This document shows, one piece after another, positions 8,868 to 16,801 of a DNA stretch of 42,827 nt; the stretch's first letter is position 1; each line of letters starts with the position of its first letter. Below the pieces are notes generated by a model. The model did not search any database, was not told where the DNA came from, and saw only the letters and a program-made list of their open reading frames with translations. The translations under genes and the position numbers were made by a program. The DNA comes from Streptomyces purpureus (lineage in GTDB: Bacteria; Actinomycetota; Actinomycetes; Streptomycetales; Streptomycetaceae): assembly GCF_014648195.1 (NCBI RefSeq), contig NZ_BMQQ01000001.1, positions 1 through 42,827 of the forward strand. The letters are read 5' to 3'.

Positions 8868-11051
8868 ATGACCGCAACGCCGACCAGCACCACCATCCGT
8901 TGGGAACAGGACGACACCGGGATCGTCACCCTCGTCCTCGACGACCCCAACCAGTCCGCCAACACCATGAACCAAGCCTTCAAGGACTCCATCGCCGCCG
9001 TCGCCGACCGCGCCGAAGCCGAGAAGGACACCATCCGCGGCATCATCGTCACCTCCGCCAAGAAGACCTTCTTCGCCGGCGGCGACCTCAAAGACATGAT
9101 CAAACTCCGGCCCGAAGACGCCCAGCTCGCCTTCGACACCGGCACCGCCATCAAGGCCTCCCTGCGCCGCATCGAAACCCTCGGCAAGCCCGTCGTCGCC
9201 GCCATCAACGGCGCCGCCCTCGGCGGCGGTTACGAAATCGCCCTCGCCTGCCACCACCGCATCGCCCTCGACACCCCCGGATCCAAGATCGGCCTGCCCG
9301 AGGTCACCCTCGGCCTCCTCCCCGCCGGCGGCGGCGTCACCCGCACCGTACGGCTCATGGGCATCGCCGACGCCCTCCTCAAGGTCCTCCTCCAGGGCAC
9401 CCAGTACTCCCCCCGGCGCGCCCTCGACAACGGCCTCGTCCACGAAGTCGCCACCTCCACCGACGACATGCTCGCCAAGGCCCGCGCCTTCATCGACACC
9501 CACCCCGAATCCCAGCAGCCCTGGGACGTCAAGGGCTACAAGATCCCCGGCGGCACCCCCTCCAACCCCCGCTTCGCCGCCAACCTCCCCGCCTTCCCCG
9601 CCAACCTCAAGAAGCAACTGGCCGGCGCCCCCTACCCCGCCCCCCGCAACATCCTCGCCGCCGCCGTCGAAGGCTCCCAAGTCGACTTCGACACCGCACT
9701 CGTCATCGAGGCCCGCTACTTCACCGAGCTGGTCACCGGCCAGACCGCGAAGAACATGATCCAGGCCTTCTTCTTCGACCTCCAGGCCGTCAACGCCGGC
9801 CGCAGCCGCCCCAAGGGCATCGAACCCCGCACCGTCCGCAAGGTCGCCGTCCTCGGCGCCGGCATGATGGGCGCCGGAATCGCCTACTCCTGCGCCAAGG
9901 CCGGCATCGACGTCGTCCTCAAGGACGTCACCCCCGAAGCCGCCGCCCGCGGCAAGGCCTACTCCGAAAAACTCCTCGCCAAGGCCCTGGCCAAGGGCCG
10001 CACCACCGAGGCCAAGCGCGACGAACTCCTCGCCCGCATCACCCCCACCGCCGACGTCAACGACCTCGCCGGCTGCGACGCCGTCATCGAAGCCGTCTTC
10101 GAGGACACCACCCTCAAGCACCGGGTCTTCCAGGAAATTCAGCACATCGTCGAACCCGACGCGCTGCTCTGCTCCAACACCTCCACCCTGCCCATCACCG
10201 GCCTCGCCGAAGGCGTCGACCGCCCCGCCGACTTCATCGGCCTGCACTTCTTCTCACCCGTCGACAAGATGCCGCTCGTCGAAATCATCAAGGGCGCACG
10301 CACCGGCGACGAGGCCCTCGCCCGCGCCTTCGACCTCGTACGCCAGATCAGGAAGACCCCGATCGTCGTCAACGACTCCCGCGGCTTCTTCACCTCGCGC
10401 GTCATCGGGCAGTTCATCAACGAAGGCGTCGCCATGGTCGGCGAAGGCGCCGACCCCGCCTCCGTCGAACAGGCCGCCGCCCAGGCCGGCTACCCCGCCA
10501 AGGTGCTCTCCCTCATGGACGAGCTGACTCTGACCCTGCCCCGCAAGATCCGCAACGAGACGCGCCGGGCCGTCGAGGAAGCCGGCGGCACCTGGGCCGG
10601 ACACCCCTCGGACGTCGTCATCGACCGCATGGTCGACGAATTCGGACGCCCCGGCCGCAGCGGCGGCGGCGGCTTCTACGAGTACGACGAGGCGGGGAAG
10701 CGCACCCGTCTCTGGCCCGGCCTGCGCGAGCACTTCACCAAGCCCGGCGTCACCATCCCCTTCGAGGACATGAAGGAGCGGATGCTCTTCTCCGAGGCCC
10801 TGGACACCGTCCGCTGCCTGGAGGAGAACGTCCTCACCTCCGTCGCCGACGCCAACATCGGCTCCATCATGGGCATCGGATTCCCCGCCTGGACCGGGGG
10901 AGTGCTCCAGTACATCAACGGCTACGAGGGCGGAGTGGCCGGCTTCGTGGCACGGGCGCGGGAACTGGCGACGGAGTACGGGGAGCGGTTCACGCCGCCG
11001 GCGCTGCTGGTCGCGAAGGCGGAACGGGGCGAGATCTTCACCGACGACTGA
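8868..11051 (+). CDS. Bifunctional enoyl-CoA hydratase / 3-hydroxyacyl-CoA dehydrogenase (FadB/FadJ-like)
   Basis: This 727-residue fusion protein hydrates trans-2-enoyl-CoA and then oxidises the 3-hydroxyacyl-CoA with NAD+. The amino-terminal crotonase domain (about 1-190) has both catalytic Glu residues: Glu123 in GGGYE and Glu145 in GLPEV. The NAD-binding motif VLGAGMMGAGIA begins near residue 328, and the dehydrogenase catalytic His460 is in HFFSPVDKMP. A second dehydrogenase-C domain ends the protein. This is the order of the FadB/FadJ family. ATG at 8868 has GGAGA at 8856-8860. It is the last gene of the operon. From about 10,900 to the stop, third codon positions shift from mostly C to mostly G. 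A four-unit short repeat and a strong hairpin follow the stop. Confidence 0.93.
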   Translation: MTATPTSTTIRWEQDDTGIVTLVLDDPNQSANTMNQAFKDSIAAVADRAEAEKDTIRGIIVTSAKKTFFAGGDLKDMIKLRPEDAQLAFDTGTAIKASLRRIETLGKPVVAAINGAALGGGYEIALACHHRIALDTPGSKIGLPEVTLGLLPAGGGVTRTVRLMGIADALLKVLLQGTQYSPRRALDNGLVHEVATSTDDMLAKARAFIDTHPESQQPWDVKGYKIPGGTPSNPRFAANLPAFPANLKKQLAGAPYPAPRNILAAAVEGSQVDFDTALVIEARYFTELVTGQTAKNMIQAFFFDLQAVNAGRSRPKGIEPRTVRKVAVLGAGMMGAGIAYSCAKAGIDVVLKDVTPEAAARGKAYSEKLLAKALAKGRTTEAKRDELLARITPTADVNDLAGCDAVIEAVFEDTTLKHRVFQEIQHIVEPDALLCSNTSTLPITGLAEGVDRPADFIGLHFFSPVDKMPLVEIIKGARTGDEALARAFDLVRQIRKTPIVVNDSRGFFTSRVIGQFINEGVAMVGEGADPASVEQAAAQAGYPAKVLSLMDELTLTLPRKIRNETRRAVEEAGGTWAGHPSDVVIDRMVDEFGRPGRSGGGGFYEYDEAGKRTRLWPGLREHFTKPGVTIPFEDMKERMLFSEALDTVRCLEENVLTSVADANIGSIMGIGFPAWTGGVLQYINGYEGGVAGFVARARELATEYGERFTPPALLVAKAERGEIFTDD

Positions 11052-11072
11052 CCGGTGACTGATCGCTGACAG

Positions 11073-11128
11073 TTGTCATCCGATCTTTGTCATTGGGCAG
11101 CGGTCATCCGACAGCGGTCATCGGTCAG
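11073..11128 (+). repeat. Four tandem 14-nt repeats after the beta-oxidation operon
   Basis: Units at 11073-11086, 11087-11100, 11101-11114 and 11115-11128 stay in exact 14-nt register. Their consensus is about YKGTCATCSGNCAG; the last two differ at only three positions. They begin 21 bases after the FadB-like stop and precede the hairpin at 11148. The core GTCAT-CCG-CAG resembles the core of the 16-nt repeats upstream of the operon. Confidence 0.75.
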
Positions 11129-11147
11129 CCGCAGATCGACCGCCCCC

Positions 11148-11183
11148 GTCGCACCGCCCGATCCTCCGATCGAGCGGTGCGAC
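11148..11183 (+). terminator. Strong hairpin, probable terminator of the beta-oxidation operon
   Basis: Perfect 10-bp arms GTCGCACCGC (11148-11157) and GCGGTGCGAC (11174-11183) enclose a second stem, CGATC/GATCG, with a CTCC loop. There is no T-run, as is usual for Streptomyces terminators. It lies about 97 bases after the last operon gene and before the next gene's ribosome site. Confidence 0.7.
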
Positions 11184-11255
11184 GCCACCACCACGTGTGG
11201 GTCCGGCCGACCGGCGGGGGCGGCCTCTACGCTCGCGGACGATCAAGGAGGTCGG

Positions 11256-11615
11256 ATGCGAGAGAAGACCGGTCGCTGGATCCGGAGCGCCCTGTTCGCC
11301 GTCCTCGGCGCGTGGGCGGCCACCATGCTGGTCGGCTGTGGTTCCGACGAGCCCGACGACCAGGAGGACCCGCCGTCCCCACCGGCCGTGTCGTCGACCT
11401 CGCCCCCACCGCCACCGGCCACGGCCGAGACCGACGGGACCGACGAGCCCCCTGCGCCTCCACCGAACCAGGGCACCGGGGGCCCCTCGATCGCGCCGCC
11501 TCCGCCGCCGCCGACGGCCACCGGCACGGACGACGGCGGCCCGACTTCCGCCCCGACCCTGACCCCCACAGACCGGCCGCCCTCCCCTGAAGTGCCCGGT
11601 ACCGACACCACGTGA
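11256..11615 (+). CDS. Small proline-rich lipoprotein
   Basis: This 119-residue protein has a lipoprotein signal: MREKTGRWIR, a hydrophobic stretch, and the lipobox LVGC with Cys28 as the lipidated residue. The mature part is disordered, almost entirely Pro, Thr, Ser, Gly, Asp and Ala (PPPPPATAETDGTDEPPAPP and similar). No domain is visible. It may be a tether or spacer in the cell wall. The ATG at 11256 follows a consensus AAGGAGG at 11245-11251. Its stop overlaps the GTG of the next gene by four bases, so the two proteins are probably made together and may form one membrane complex. No function can be assigned. Confidence 0.75.
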   Translation: MREKTGRWIRSALFAVLGAWAATMLVGCGSDEPDDQEDPPSPPAVSSTSPPPPPATAETDGTDEPPAPPPNQGTGGPSIAPPPPPPTATGTDDGGPTSAPTLTPTDRPPSPEVPGTDTT

Positions 11616-12511
11616 GCGAGCCCCAGGACGAGCCTCCGCGCCCAGGGCCCCTGGGCGGCCTCGACAGTCCCGGCGCGCTCCTCAGGGTGGTGGTCGCGCA
11701 GGGCACGTTCATCGCCGCGCTGCTGTTCTATCTGGGCGCGATGTACACCAGCACCTTCTACCGGTACTTCCACATCTCCCTGAACTCGCTCGACCTGGGC
11801 TTCGGCGAGCAGGTGACCCAGAGCCTGCACCTGCTGAAACTGGAGGTCCTGGTGGCCGCCGGTGTGATCGTGCTGCTCGTGGCCGCTCCATGGGTACGCC
11901 GCCGCGCCCGGACCGGGGCGCGGGCGTACGGCGGCGGCGCGCCGCCCGTCTCCAAGCTGGAGGTCGTGGCCGGCCGCGCGTCTCTGGCGATCGTGGCAGC
12001 GGGGGTTGTGCTGCTGGCGCTGTGGACCGAGATCCAGCCATACGGCTGGGTCGCGCCGCTCGTCATCGCGGCCGGTCTTCTCCTGAGTCAGTGCCGGGAC
12101 TCCGCCGGCCGCCGCCCGCGGGGCTTCCGCCGCAGGGCGCTACCCGTCTTCGTGGCGGGGGCCTTCGTCTTCTGGGCCCTCACCCAGGTCACCGTCGAGA
12201 CGGCCCGCCGTGATGCCGGCGACCACGCGCGCCGGGTCGCCGACTGGACGGGGGTGGTCGTCCTCAGCAGCCATCCGCTGGCGCTGCCCACCGGAGGTGG
12301 GCTCCAGAAGGAGGTCCTGCCGGGCGGTCTGCTCCACCGCTACCGCTACAGCGGTCTGCGTCTGCTCCTGGAACGCAACGGCCGCTACTTCGTCGTCCCC
12401 CTGGGCTGGAACGCCAGGACCGACGCGATCTACGTCATCCGCGAAAGCGACACCACCTGGATCGGCCTGACCCCGGGTACCCAGCCCCGCGTCCTCGGCC
12501 TGGGCGCCTGA
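11612..12511 (+). CDS. Five-helix membrane protein with extracytoplasmic C-terminal region
   Basis: I do not recognise a family for this 299-residue protein. Hydrophobic segments lie at about 26-45, 77-94, 121-138, 145-160 and 177-193. They are separated by basic cytoplasmic loops (WVRRRARTGARAY and RRPRGFRRR). With the amino terminus inside, the last 105 residues lie outside the membrane. That part is soluble-looking and includes RNGRYFVVPLGWNARTDAIY, which suggests a small beta domain. The GTG start overlaps the stop of the lipoprotein gene (GTGA), so expression is coupled and a joint envelope role is likely. It ends three bases before the end of the convergent MerR gene. Gene reality is firm, function unknown. 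Confidence 0.75.
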   Translation: MSEPQDEPPRPGPLGGLDSPGALLRVVVAQGTFIAALLFYLGAMYTSTFYRYFHISLNSLDLGFGEQVTQSLHLLKLEVLVAAGVIVLLVAAPWVRRRARTGARAYGGGAPPVSKLEVVAGRASLAIVAAGVVLLALWTEIQPYGWVAPLVIAAGLLLSQCRDSAGRRPRGFRRRALPVFVAGAFVFWALTQVTVETARRDAGDHARRVADWTGVVVLSSHPLALPTGGGLQKEVLPGGLLHRYRYSGLRLLLERNGRYFVVPLGWNARTDAIYVIRESDTTWIGLTPGTQPRVLGLGA

Positions 12512-12514
12512 GCC

Positions 12515-13288
12515 CTAGGTCTGGGCCGGTCCGGTCTCCGGCCGTTCGCCGTTCGCCGTGCCGAACGCCTCGCGCAGTTCCTCCCGCAGCGACCGCTGGA
12601 ACGCCGTGACCAGGGCCTGGATCACCATCGGCTGCATGTGCGCCGACAGCGACTTCATCGCCGCCACATGGTCGGGGTCCGACTCCCGCTCGCGGTAGGG
12701 GTCCCACACCTCGTCGCGGAAGAGCCGGGACAGCTCGTGCGCGGCGGCGCGGGCGTGTTCCAGGAGGACGGTACGGGAGGCGAGGATCGTCTCGTGGGCG
12801 ATGGGCACCTCCAGCAGTTCGACGCCGAGCCTGAGGAGGGTGGCGTCCAGACGGAAGACCTCCGGGTCGGGGCCGCGGTCGAGGACGCCCATCGCCGCCA
12901 GCCGGTCGATGTCGACGTTCGTCAGCGCCCGGCCCGCCCGGCGTTCGAGGTCACGGCGGGTGATCTCCTCCGCCGACTCGGGCGCCCAGGAGGCCACCAG
13001 GGCGCGGTGGATGGCCAGGTCGTGGGCGCTGAGGTCCGGCGGCAGCTGTTCCAGGTAGCGTTCGATCGCGGCGAGGGTCATGCCCTGATGCTGGAGCTCC
13101 TCGATCAGGGCGAGCCGGGACAGATGCTCCGGCCCGTAGCGCCCGACCCTTCGCGGCCCGATCACCGGTGGGGGAAGCAGGCCCCGGGTGCCGTAGAAGC
13201 GGACGGTTCGCACGGTGACCCCGGCCCGCGCCGCCAGCTCGTCGACGGTGAGCGTCTGCTCCGCCGGCTCGTCGGTCTCGGTCGACAT
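12515..13288 (-). CDS. MerR family transcriptional regulator
   Basis: This 257-residue regulator has an amino-terminal winged helix of MerR type: LTVDELAARAGVTVRTVRFY (13-32), a wing RVGRYGPEHL, and the coiled-coil start LIEELQHQGMTLAAIERYL. The remaining 150 residues are a helical effector region. It has no Cys cluster of metal sensors and no TipA-like drug-binding signature that I can see. Its natural signal is unknown. The ATG at 13288 has GAGG seven bases upstream. Its own promoter carries the 19-bp spacer and central inverted repeat typical of MerR-controlled promoters (13329-13359), so autoregulation is likely. Nearby candidate targets are its own gene and the divergent macrodomain gene. 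It converges with the membrane-protein gene. Confidence 0.9.
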   Translation of the reverse strand: MSTETDEPAEQTLTVDELAARAGVTVRTVRFYGTRGLLPPPVIGPRRVGRYGPEHLSRLALIEELQHQGMTLAAIERYLEQLPPDLSAHDLAIHRALVASWAPESAEEITRRDLERRAGRALTNVDIDRLAAMGVLDRGPDPEVFRLDATLLRLGVELLEVPIAHETILASRTVLLEHARAAAHELSRLFRDEVWDPYRERESDPDHVAAMKSLSAHMQPMVIQALVTAFQRSLREELREAFGTANGERPETGPAQT

Positions 13289-13328
13289 GTGCTTGCCTCG
13301 CCTTCCCGCGGTGCGTCCCTCCGGTGGA

Positions 13329-13359
13329 ACAGTACTGCTGTCTCACCACTGTTGTGAAA
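13329..13359 (-). promoter_or_regulatory. MerR-type promoter with 19-bp spacer and operator dyad
   Basis: On the minus strand, TTTCAC (13359-13354) and TACTGT (13334-13329) are separated by exactly 19 bases. The spacer region carries the inverted repeat AACAGT-N14-ACTGTT (13353-13348 and 13333-13328). MerR regulators act on such over-long spacers by twisting the DNA. It lies 41 bases upstream of the MerR gene at 13288. Confidence 0.65.
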
Positions 13360-13400
13360 GTGCGATGCGGGTGTCAGTGGCGACCCGTACGGTAGTTCGC

Positions 13401-13880
13401 ATGACGGGGATCGACTACGTACGGGGGGACGCCACCGCGCCGCGCGGCAAGGGCGTCAAAATCGTCGCGCATGTCTGCAACGACCTCGGGGGCTGGGGCA
13501 AGGGCTTCGTGCTCGCCCTCTCCCGGCGCTGGCCCGAGCCCGAGGCCGCCTACCGGCGCTGGCACCGCGAGCGCGCCGCCAACGACTTCGGCCTCGGCGC
13601 CGTGCAGTGCGTCCAGGTCGGTCCGTATCTGTGGGTGGCCAACATGGTGGGCCAGCGCGGCATGCGGACCGGCAGCAAGGGCGTGCCCGTGCGCTACGAG
13701 GCGATAGACACCGCGCTCGGCACCCTCGCCGACAAGGCGGTGGAGCTCGGCGCGTCGGTCCACATGCCGCGCATCGGCTGCGGGCTGGCCGGGGGGAAGT
13801 GGTCGCGGGTGGAGCCGCTGATCGTCCGGCGGCTGGTGGAGCGGGGGATCGCGGTCACGGTGTACGACTTCGGGGACTAG
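13401..13880 (+). CDS. Macrodomain (Appr-1''-p processing-like) protein
   Basis: This is a 159-residue single macrodomain that binds or hydrolyses ADP-ribose derivatives. It starts ITYVRGDAT-like (GIDYVRGDATAPRG). The ADP-ribose pocket segment is AHVCNDLGGWGKGF (23-36), with Asn27 and a Gly-rich loop. A second phosphate loop is in MPRIGCGLAGGKW. The Asn followed by GxWGxG is close to the Poa1p-like subgroup, which removes phosphate from ADP-ribose 1''-phosphate or reverses ADP-ribosylation. I start it at the ATG at 13401, where the homologous region begins. No Shine-Dalgarno sequence is visible there, so a leaderless or short-leader mRNA is possible. It is divergent from the MerR gene. No ADP-ribosyltransferase gene lies nearby. 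Confidence 0.87.
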   Translation: MTGIDYVRGDATAPRGKGVKIVAHVCNDLGGWGKGFVLALSRRWPEPEAAYRRWHRERAANDFGLGAVQCVQVGPYLWVANMVGQRGMRTGSKGVPVRYEAIDTALGTLADKAVELGASVHMPRIGCGLAGGKWSRVEPLIVRRLVERGIAVTVYDFGD

Positions 13881-13982
13881 GGCCCCGGGGGCGGGCGTGC
13901 CCACCCCGGCGCGAGATGGCGTGTACCTGCCGCTAGAGTCATGTGCTTGTTCGAATTATTGGGCACGGTGGAGGGGGAGCAC

Positions 13983-14444
13983 ATGCACACCCAACTCAGG
14001 GAAACAGCAACCGAGTTGGCCGACGTCCTGTGGCGGGAACACACCGTCTACCGCGAGCGCGGCGGCGGTGTCGTCATCCGGGGCGAGCATGTGCAGCGGT
14101 GGATCAGCCTCGCGCCGAGCGGGGGCCGTGACGAGGTCCTCGTACGGGCCGGGCGCATCCTGGACGGCGGGACCACCGCCCCGGCGCGTTCGGAGATCAT
14201 CGTCTCCCTGACCGTCGGGACGTCCGAACTCGCCGCGATCTGCCGCCGGCTGCTGGCCGACACCGCCGCCGACACGACGGTGCCCCCGCAGACGCGTCGC
14301 AACGGACGTCCCACCGCGCGCGCCGCGAAGCCCGCCCGCAGACCCAAGGGGCGCCACACCAGCCTGCGTTCCTGGGTGGTCATCCTCTGCATAGCCGCCG
14401 TCGTCGGCCTCTACGTCCACAGCGTCACCAACGCGCCCTACTGA
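13983..14444 (+). CDS. Tail-anchored small protein of unknown function
   Basis: This 153-residue protein has a soluble amino-terminal part (1-100) with a short alpha/beta pattern (VVIRGEHVQRWISLAPSGG, EIIVSLTVGTSELAAICRRL). A basic linker follows (TRRNGRPTARAAKPARRPKG, 104-123). It ends in a single hydrophobic helix (WVVILCIAAVVGLYVHSV, 131-148) and a five-residue tail. That layout is a tail-anchored membrane protein facing the cytoplasm. I know no named family. ATG at 13983 follows GAGGGGGAG at 13970-13978. An upstream ATG at 13941 would add 14 residues including a rare TTA codon, and it lacks a ribosome site. The protease gene starts 164 bases downstream on the same strand. Confidence 0.65.
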   Translation: MHTQLRETATELADVLWREHTVYRERGGGVVIRGEHVQRWISLAPSGGRDEVLVRAGRILDGGTTAPARSEIIVSLTVGTSELAAICRRLLADTAADTTVPPQTRRNGRPTARAAKPARRPKGRHTSLRSWVVILCIAAVVGLYVHSVTNAPY

Positions 14445-14607
14445 ACTGGCCAGAAGAGGCGGACGCCGAAGACGCGAAATGACGCGAAAGACAGTGAACC
14501 TCGGAGCACATTCTCCGGTCTGACAACACGGCATGCGCCCGAACACCAACGGCCCCACCGGCCAAGGAGTTTGGCGCCCATCCTCGAGAAAGTGAGACCA
14601 ACCCCCC

Positions 14608-15504
14608 ATGAGAATGTCCTCCACCAGCGGCCGCGCTCGTCGGATCAGCGCCGCCGGCCTGGCGACGGGCGCCGCGCTGGCGCTCGTCGCGTCGGCGGCC
14701 ACCGCGGCCACCGCGCACGCCGCGCAGCCCGCGCCGTCCGGCAAGGGCAACCCCGGCGCGTACATCATCGGCGGCGTCGAGCAGCCCGACAACGCCTACC
14801 CCTGGATGGCCGCGCTGCTCTCCAAGGGCTCCGGCAGCCCGGTGAACCGCCAGTTCTGCGGCGGCAGCCTCATCGCCCCCACCGTGGTCCTCACCGCCGC
14901 CCACTGCGTCGACGGCAGCGACCCCAAGGGCCTCGAAGTCACCGTCGGCCGCACGGTCCTGTCCAACAAGAAGCAGGGGCAGCTGCGCAACGTCGCCGCC
15001 GTCATCTCCCACCCCCGCTACTCCAAGGGCGACGAAGCCTACGACCTGGCCCTGCTCGAACTGGCCAAGCCCGTCACCAACATCGCCCCCGTCAAGCTGC
15101 CCACCCCCGGCACCGACGCCCTTCTGCGGCCCGGCCACAAGGCCACCGTCATAGGCTGGGGCAACACCGACACCGAGATCACCAACTACCCCGACCGCCT
15201 GCGCGGCGTCCAGGTCCCGCTGCTCTCGCACCCCGAGTGCAAGGCGACCTACCCCGGCTACAACAAGGCCGTCAACATCTGCGCCGGCGTCGAGGGCAAG
15301 GACTCCTGCCAGGGCGACAGCGGCGGCCCGCTCTTCCGTAAGGTCTCCGGCCGTACGTACCAGATCGGCATCGTCTCGTACGGCGAGGGCTGCGCCGAGC
15401 AGGGCGCCCCCGGCGTCTACGCCTCCACCAGCTCCGCCAAGCTCTGGAACACCCTCTGGGAGTCCGCCGAGGGCAAGCGGATGAAGAAGCTGCTCGGCCG
15501 CTGA
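14608..15504 (+). CDS. Secreted trypsin-like serine protease (S1A)
   Basis: This 298-residue exported protease has a long Ala-rich signal region (1-39) and a short propeptide. The activation point is IIGG at 53-56. The catalytic triad is His99 (TAAHC), Asp146 (YDLALLEL) and Ser238 (GDSGGP). Asp232 in KDSCQGDSGG sits at the bottom of the S1 pocket, which predicts cleavage after Arg or Lys. Six Cys residues can form the usual three disulfides. It resembles Streptomyces trypsin precursors. Starts at 14608 and 14614 are both possible. The ribosome site is weak (AAGTGAG at 14591-14597). A perfect 16-bp inverted repeat follows the stop and is shared with the convergent sphingomyelinase gene. Confidence 0.92.
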   Translation: MRMSSTSGRARRISAAGLATGAALALVASAATAATAHAAQPAPSGKGNPGAYIIGGVEQPDNAYPWMAALLSKGSGSPVNRQFCGGSLIAPTVVLTAAHCVDGSDPKGLEVTVGRTVLSNKKQGQLRNVAAVISHPRYSKGDEAYDLALLELAKPVTNIAPVKLPTPGTDALLRPGHKATVIGWGNTDTEITNYPDRLRGVQVPLLSHPECKATYPGYNKAVNICAGVEGKDSCQGDSGGPLFRKVSGRTYQIGIVSYGEGCAEQGAPGVYASTSSAKLWNTLWESAEGKRMKKLLGR

Positions 15505-15518
15505 TCCCGCACGGCCAC

Positions 15519-15561
15519 GCCGTGGTGGTGACCCCGACCCCGTCAGGGTCACCACCACGGC
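15519..15561. terminator. Bidirectional hairpin terminator between convergent genes
   Basis: Perfect 16-bp arms GCCGTGGTGGTGACCC (15519-15534) and GGGTCACCACCACGGC (15546-15561) flank an 11-nt loop. They lie in the 66 bases between the stop codons of the protease and sphingomyelinase genes. Confidence 0.85.
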
Positions 15562-15570
15562 ACCTTCCGG

Positions 15571-16563
15571 CTACTGCCCGGAGGCGACGACCGGGTAGTG
15601 GTCGCTGAGGTTGGTGTACGTGTAGCTCGTGCCCCAGCTGGAGACCGTCCAGGGCGCGCTCCGCTCCAGGACCACATGGTTGGTCCAGCCCGCGGGCCTG
15701 ACGTGCCCGGCCCGGTGCAGGACGTAGTCCAGGTCCTCGCGCGGGTCGTCCGGGTAGCGCTCGGAGGCGATCGAGTTGACCTCTGTGTCGAAGGAGTACG
15801 GGTGACCGGTACGGGAGTCCTCACCGGCCAGACCCGCGTCGCTCAGCATGGTGCCGTACTCCGCGGTGCTCGAGTCGACGTTGAAGTCACCCGCGACGAT
15901 CACCTGCTCGGAGGCGGGGATGTTCTTGGCGTCCAGGAAGGCGTCCATCGCCTTGAACTGACGGCTGCGCATCTGCGCCGCCTCACCCGCCGAACAGCCC
16001 GGGTCGGTCGACTGGGCGTGCGTGCCGACCACGTGCACCCGGGCGCCGTTGACGTTCAGCACGGTGTACACGAAGCCCTTGTTGGAGTACCAGTCGGCGC
16101 CGCAGGCGTCCTTGTAGACGTACTGCTCCTTGCGCACGATGGGCCACTTGCTGAGGACCGTCACCCCGCCGTCCTCGGGCGTCGTCGCCGAGTACGCGCC
16201 GCCGGTGGCGTCCCAGCCGGTCTTGCTGCGGCCCATGACCGGGGTCTGGTACGGGTACTGCGCGGCGGAGTTCTGCTTGAGCAGGTCCGAGGAGGAGTTG
16301 TCGAAGGCCTCCTGGATCACGACGACGTCATTGCCCTGGTAGAACGACGTCTTCGGTATCTCACGGGCCCGGTGGTCCTGGCCCCAGTTCGGGTACAGGT
16401 TCTTGCTGAAAAGGAAGGTGTTGTAGCTCAGCACCTTCAGCCGCGGGGTCGCGGCCGCCTCCGTCGCGGTGGCCGACGGCGTGGCCGTGGCCAGTGTGAC
16501 GGCGGCGAGCGCGGTGGACAGGGCTGCACCGGAGATACGACGGCGGAGCGAGGCGTGCGGCAC
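15571..16563 (-). CDS. Secreted sphingomyelinase C (sphingomyelin phosphodiesterase)
   Basis: This 330-residue exported enzyme of the endonuclease/exonuclease/phosphatase fold hydrolyses sphingomyelin, or related phospholipid, to ceramide and phosphocholine. After the signal peptide it has the ordered motifs LSYNTFL (Asn48), VVIQEAFD (Glu85, the Mg2+ ligand), THAQ (His182), GDFNVD (Asp226/Asn228) and LSDHYPV (Asp321/His322). Spacing and the NWGQDHRA segment fit bacterial neutral sphingomyelinases. GTG at 16563 is chosen because GGGAG lies at 16573-16569; an upstream start would add a Pro-rich extension before the signal peptide. Transcribed alone, it shares its terminator with the protease gene. 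A role in attacking host or fungal membranes is inferred. Confidence 0.9.
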   Translation of the reverse strand: MPHASLRRRISGAALSTALAAVTLATATPSATATEAAATPRLKVLSYNTFLFSKNLYPNWGQDHRAREIPKTSFYQGNDVVVIQEAFDNSSSDLLKQNSAAQYPYQTPVMGRSKTGWDATGGAYSATTPEDGGVTVLSKWPIVRKEQYVYKDACGADWYSNKGFVYTVLNVNGARVHVVGTHAQSTDPGCSAGEAAQMRSRQFKAMDAFLDAKNIPASEQVIVAGDFNVDSSTAEYGTMLSDAGLAGEDSRTGHPYSFDTEVNSIASERYPDDPREDLDYVLHRAGHVRPAGWTNHVVLERSAPWTVSSWGTSYTYTNLSDHYPVVASGQ

Positions 16564-16619
16564 AGGATCTCCCGTTTCTGGTGGGGGGTTGGACCGGCGC
16601 CGCACATCAAATCAGCCAC

Positions 16620-16637
16620 GGTTACCTTCCGGTAGCC
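16620..16637. promoter_or_regulatory. Near-palindrome between divergent sphingomyelinase and MpaB-type genes
   Basis: GGTTACC-TTCC-GGTAGCC is an inverted repeat with one mismatch in 7-bp arms. It is placed between two divergently transcribed genes. The form suits a dimeric TetR-like repressor, but no regulator gene is adjacent. Confidence 0.4.
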
Positions 16638-16801
16638 TCCGGAGGGCGGGAATCTTGCCGGGCCACGTCCGCCCCCGTAACTCTTTTTCGGCCGCCATCG
16701 AAGCCTCCCTCCCCATACTGGAAGAGACACGGAGAAACCCCCCGGCCGGTGCCCGACCGGAGCACCCGCCACGGCGCGACCGCACCACCCCGGAGCACCA
16801 C

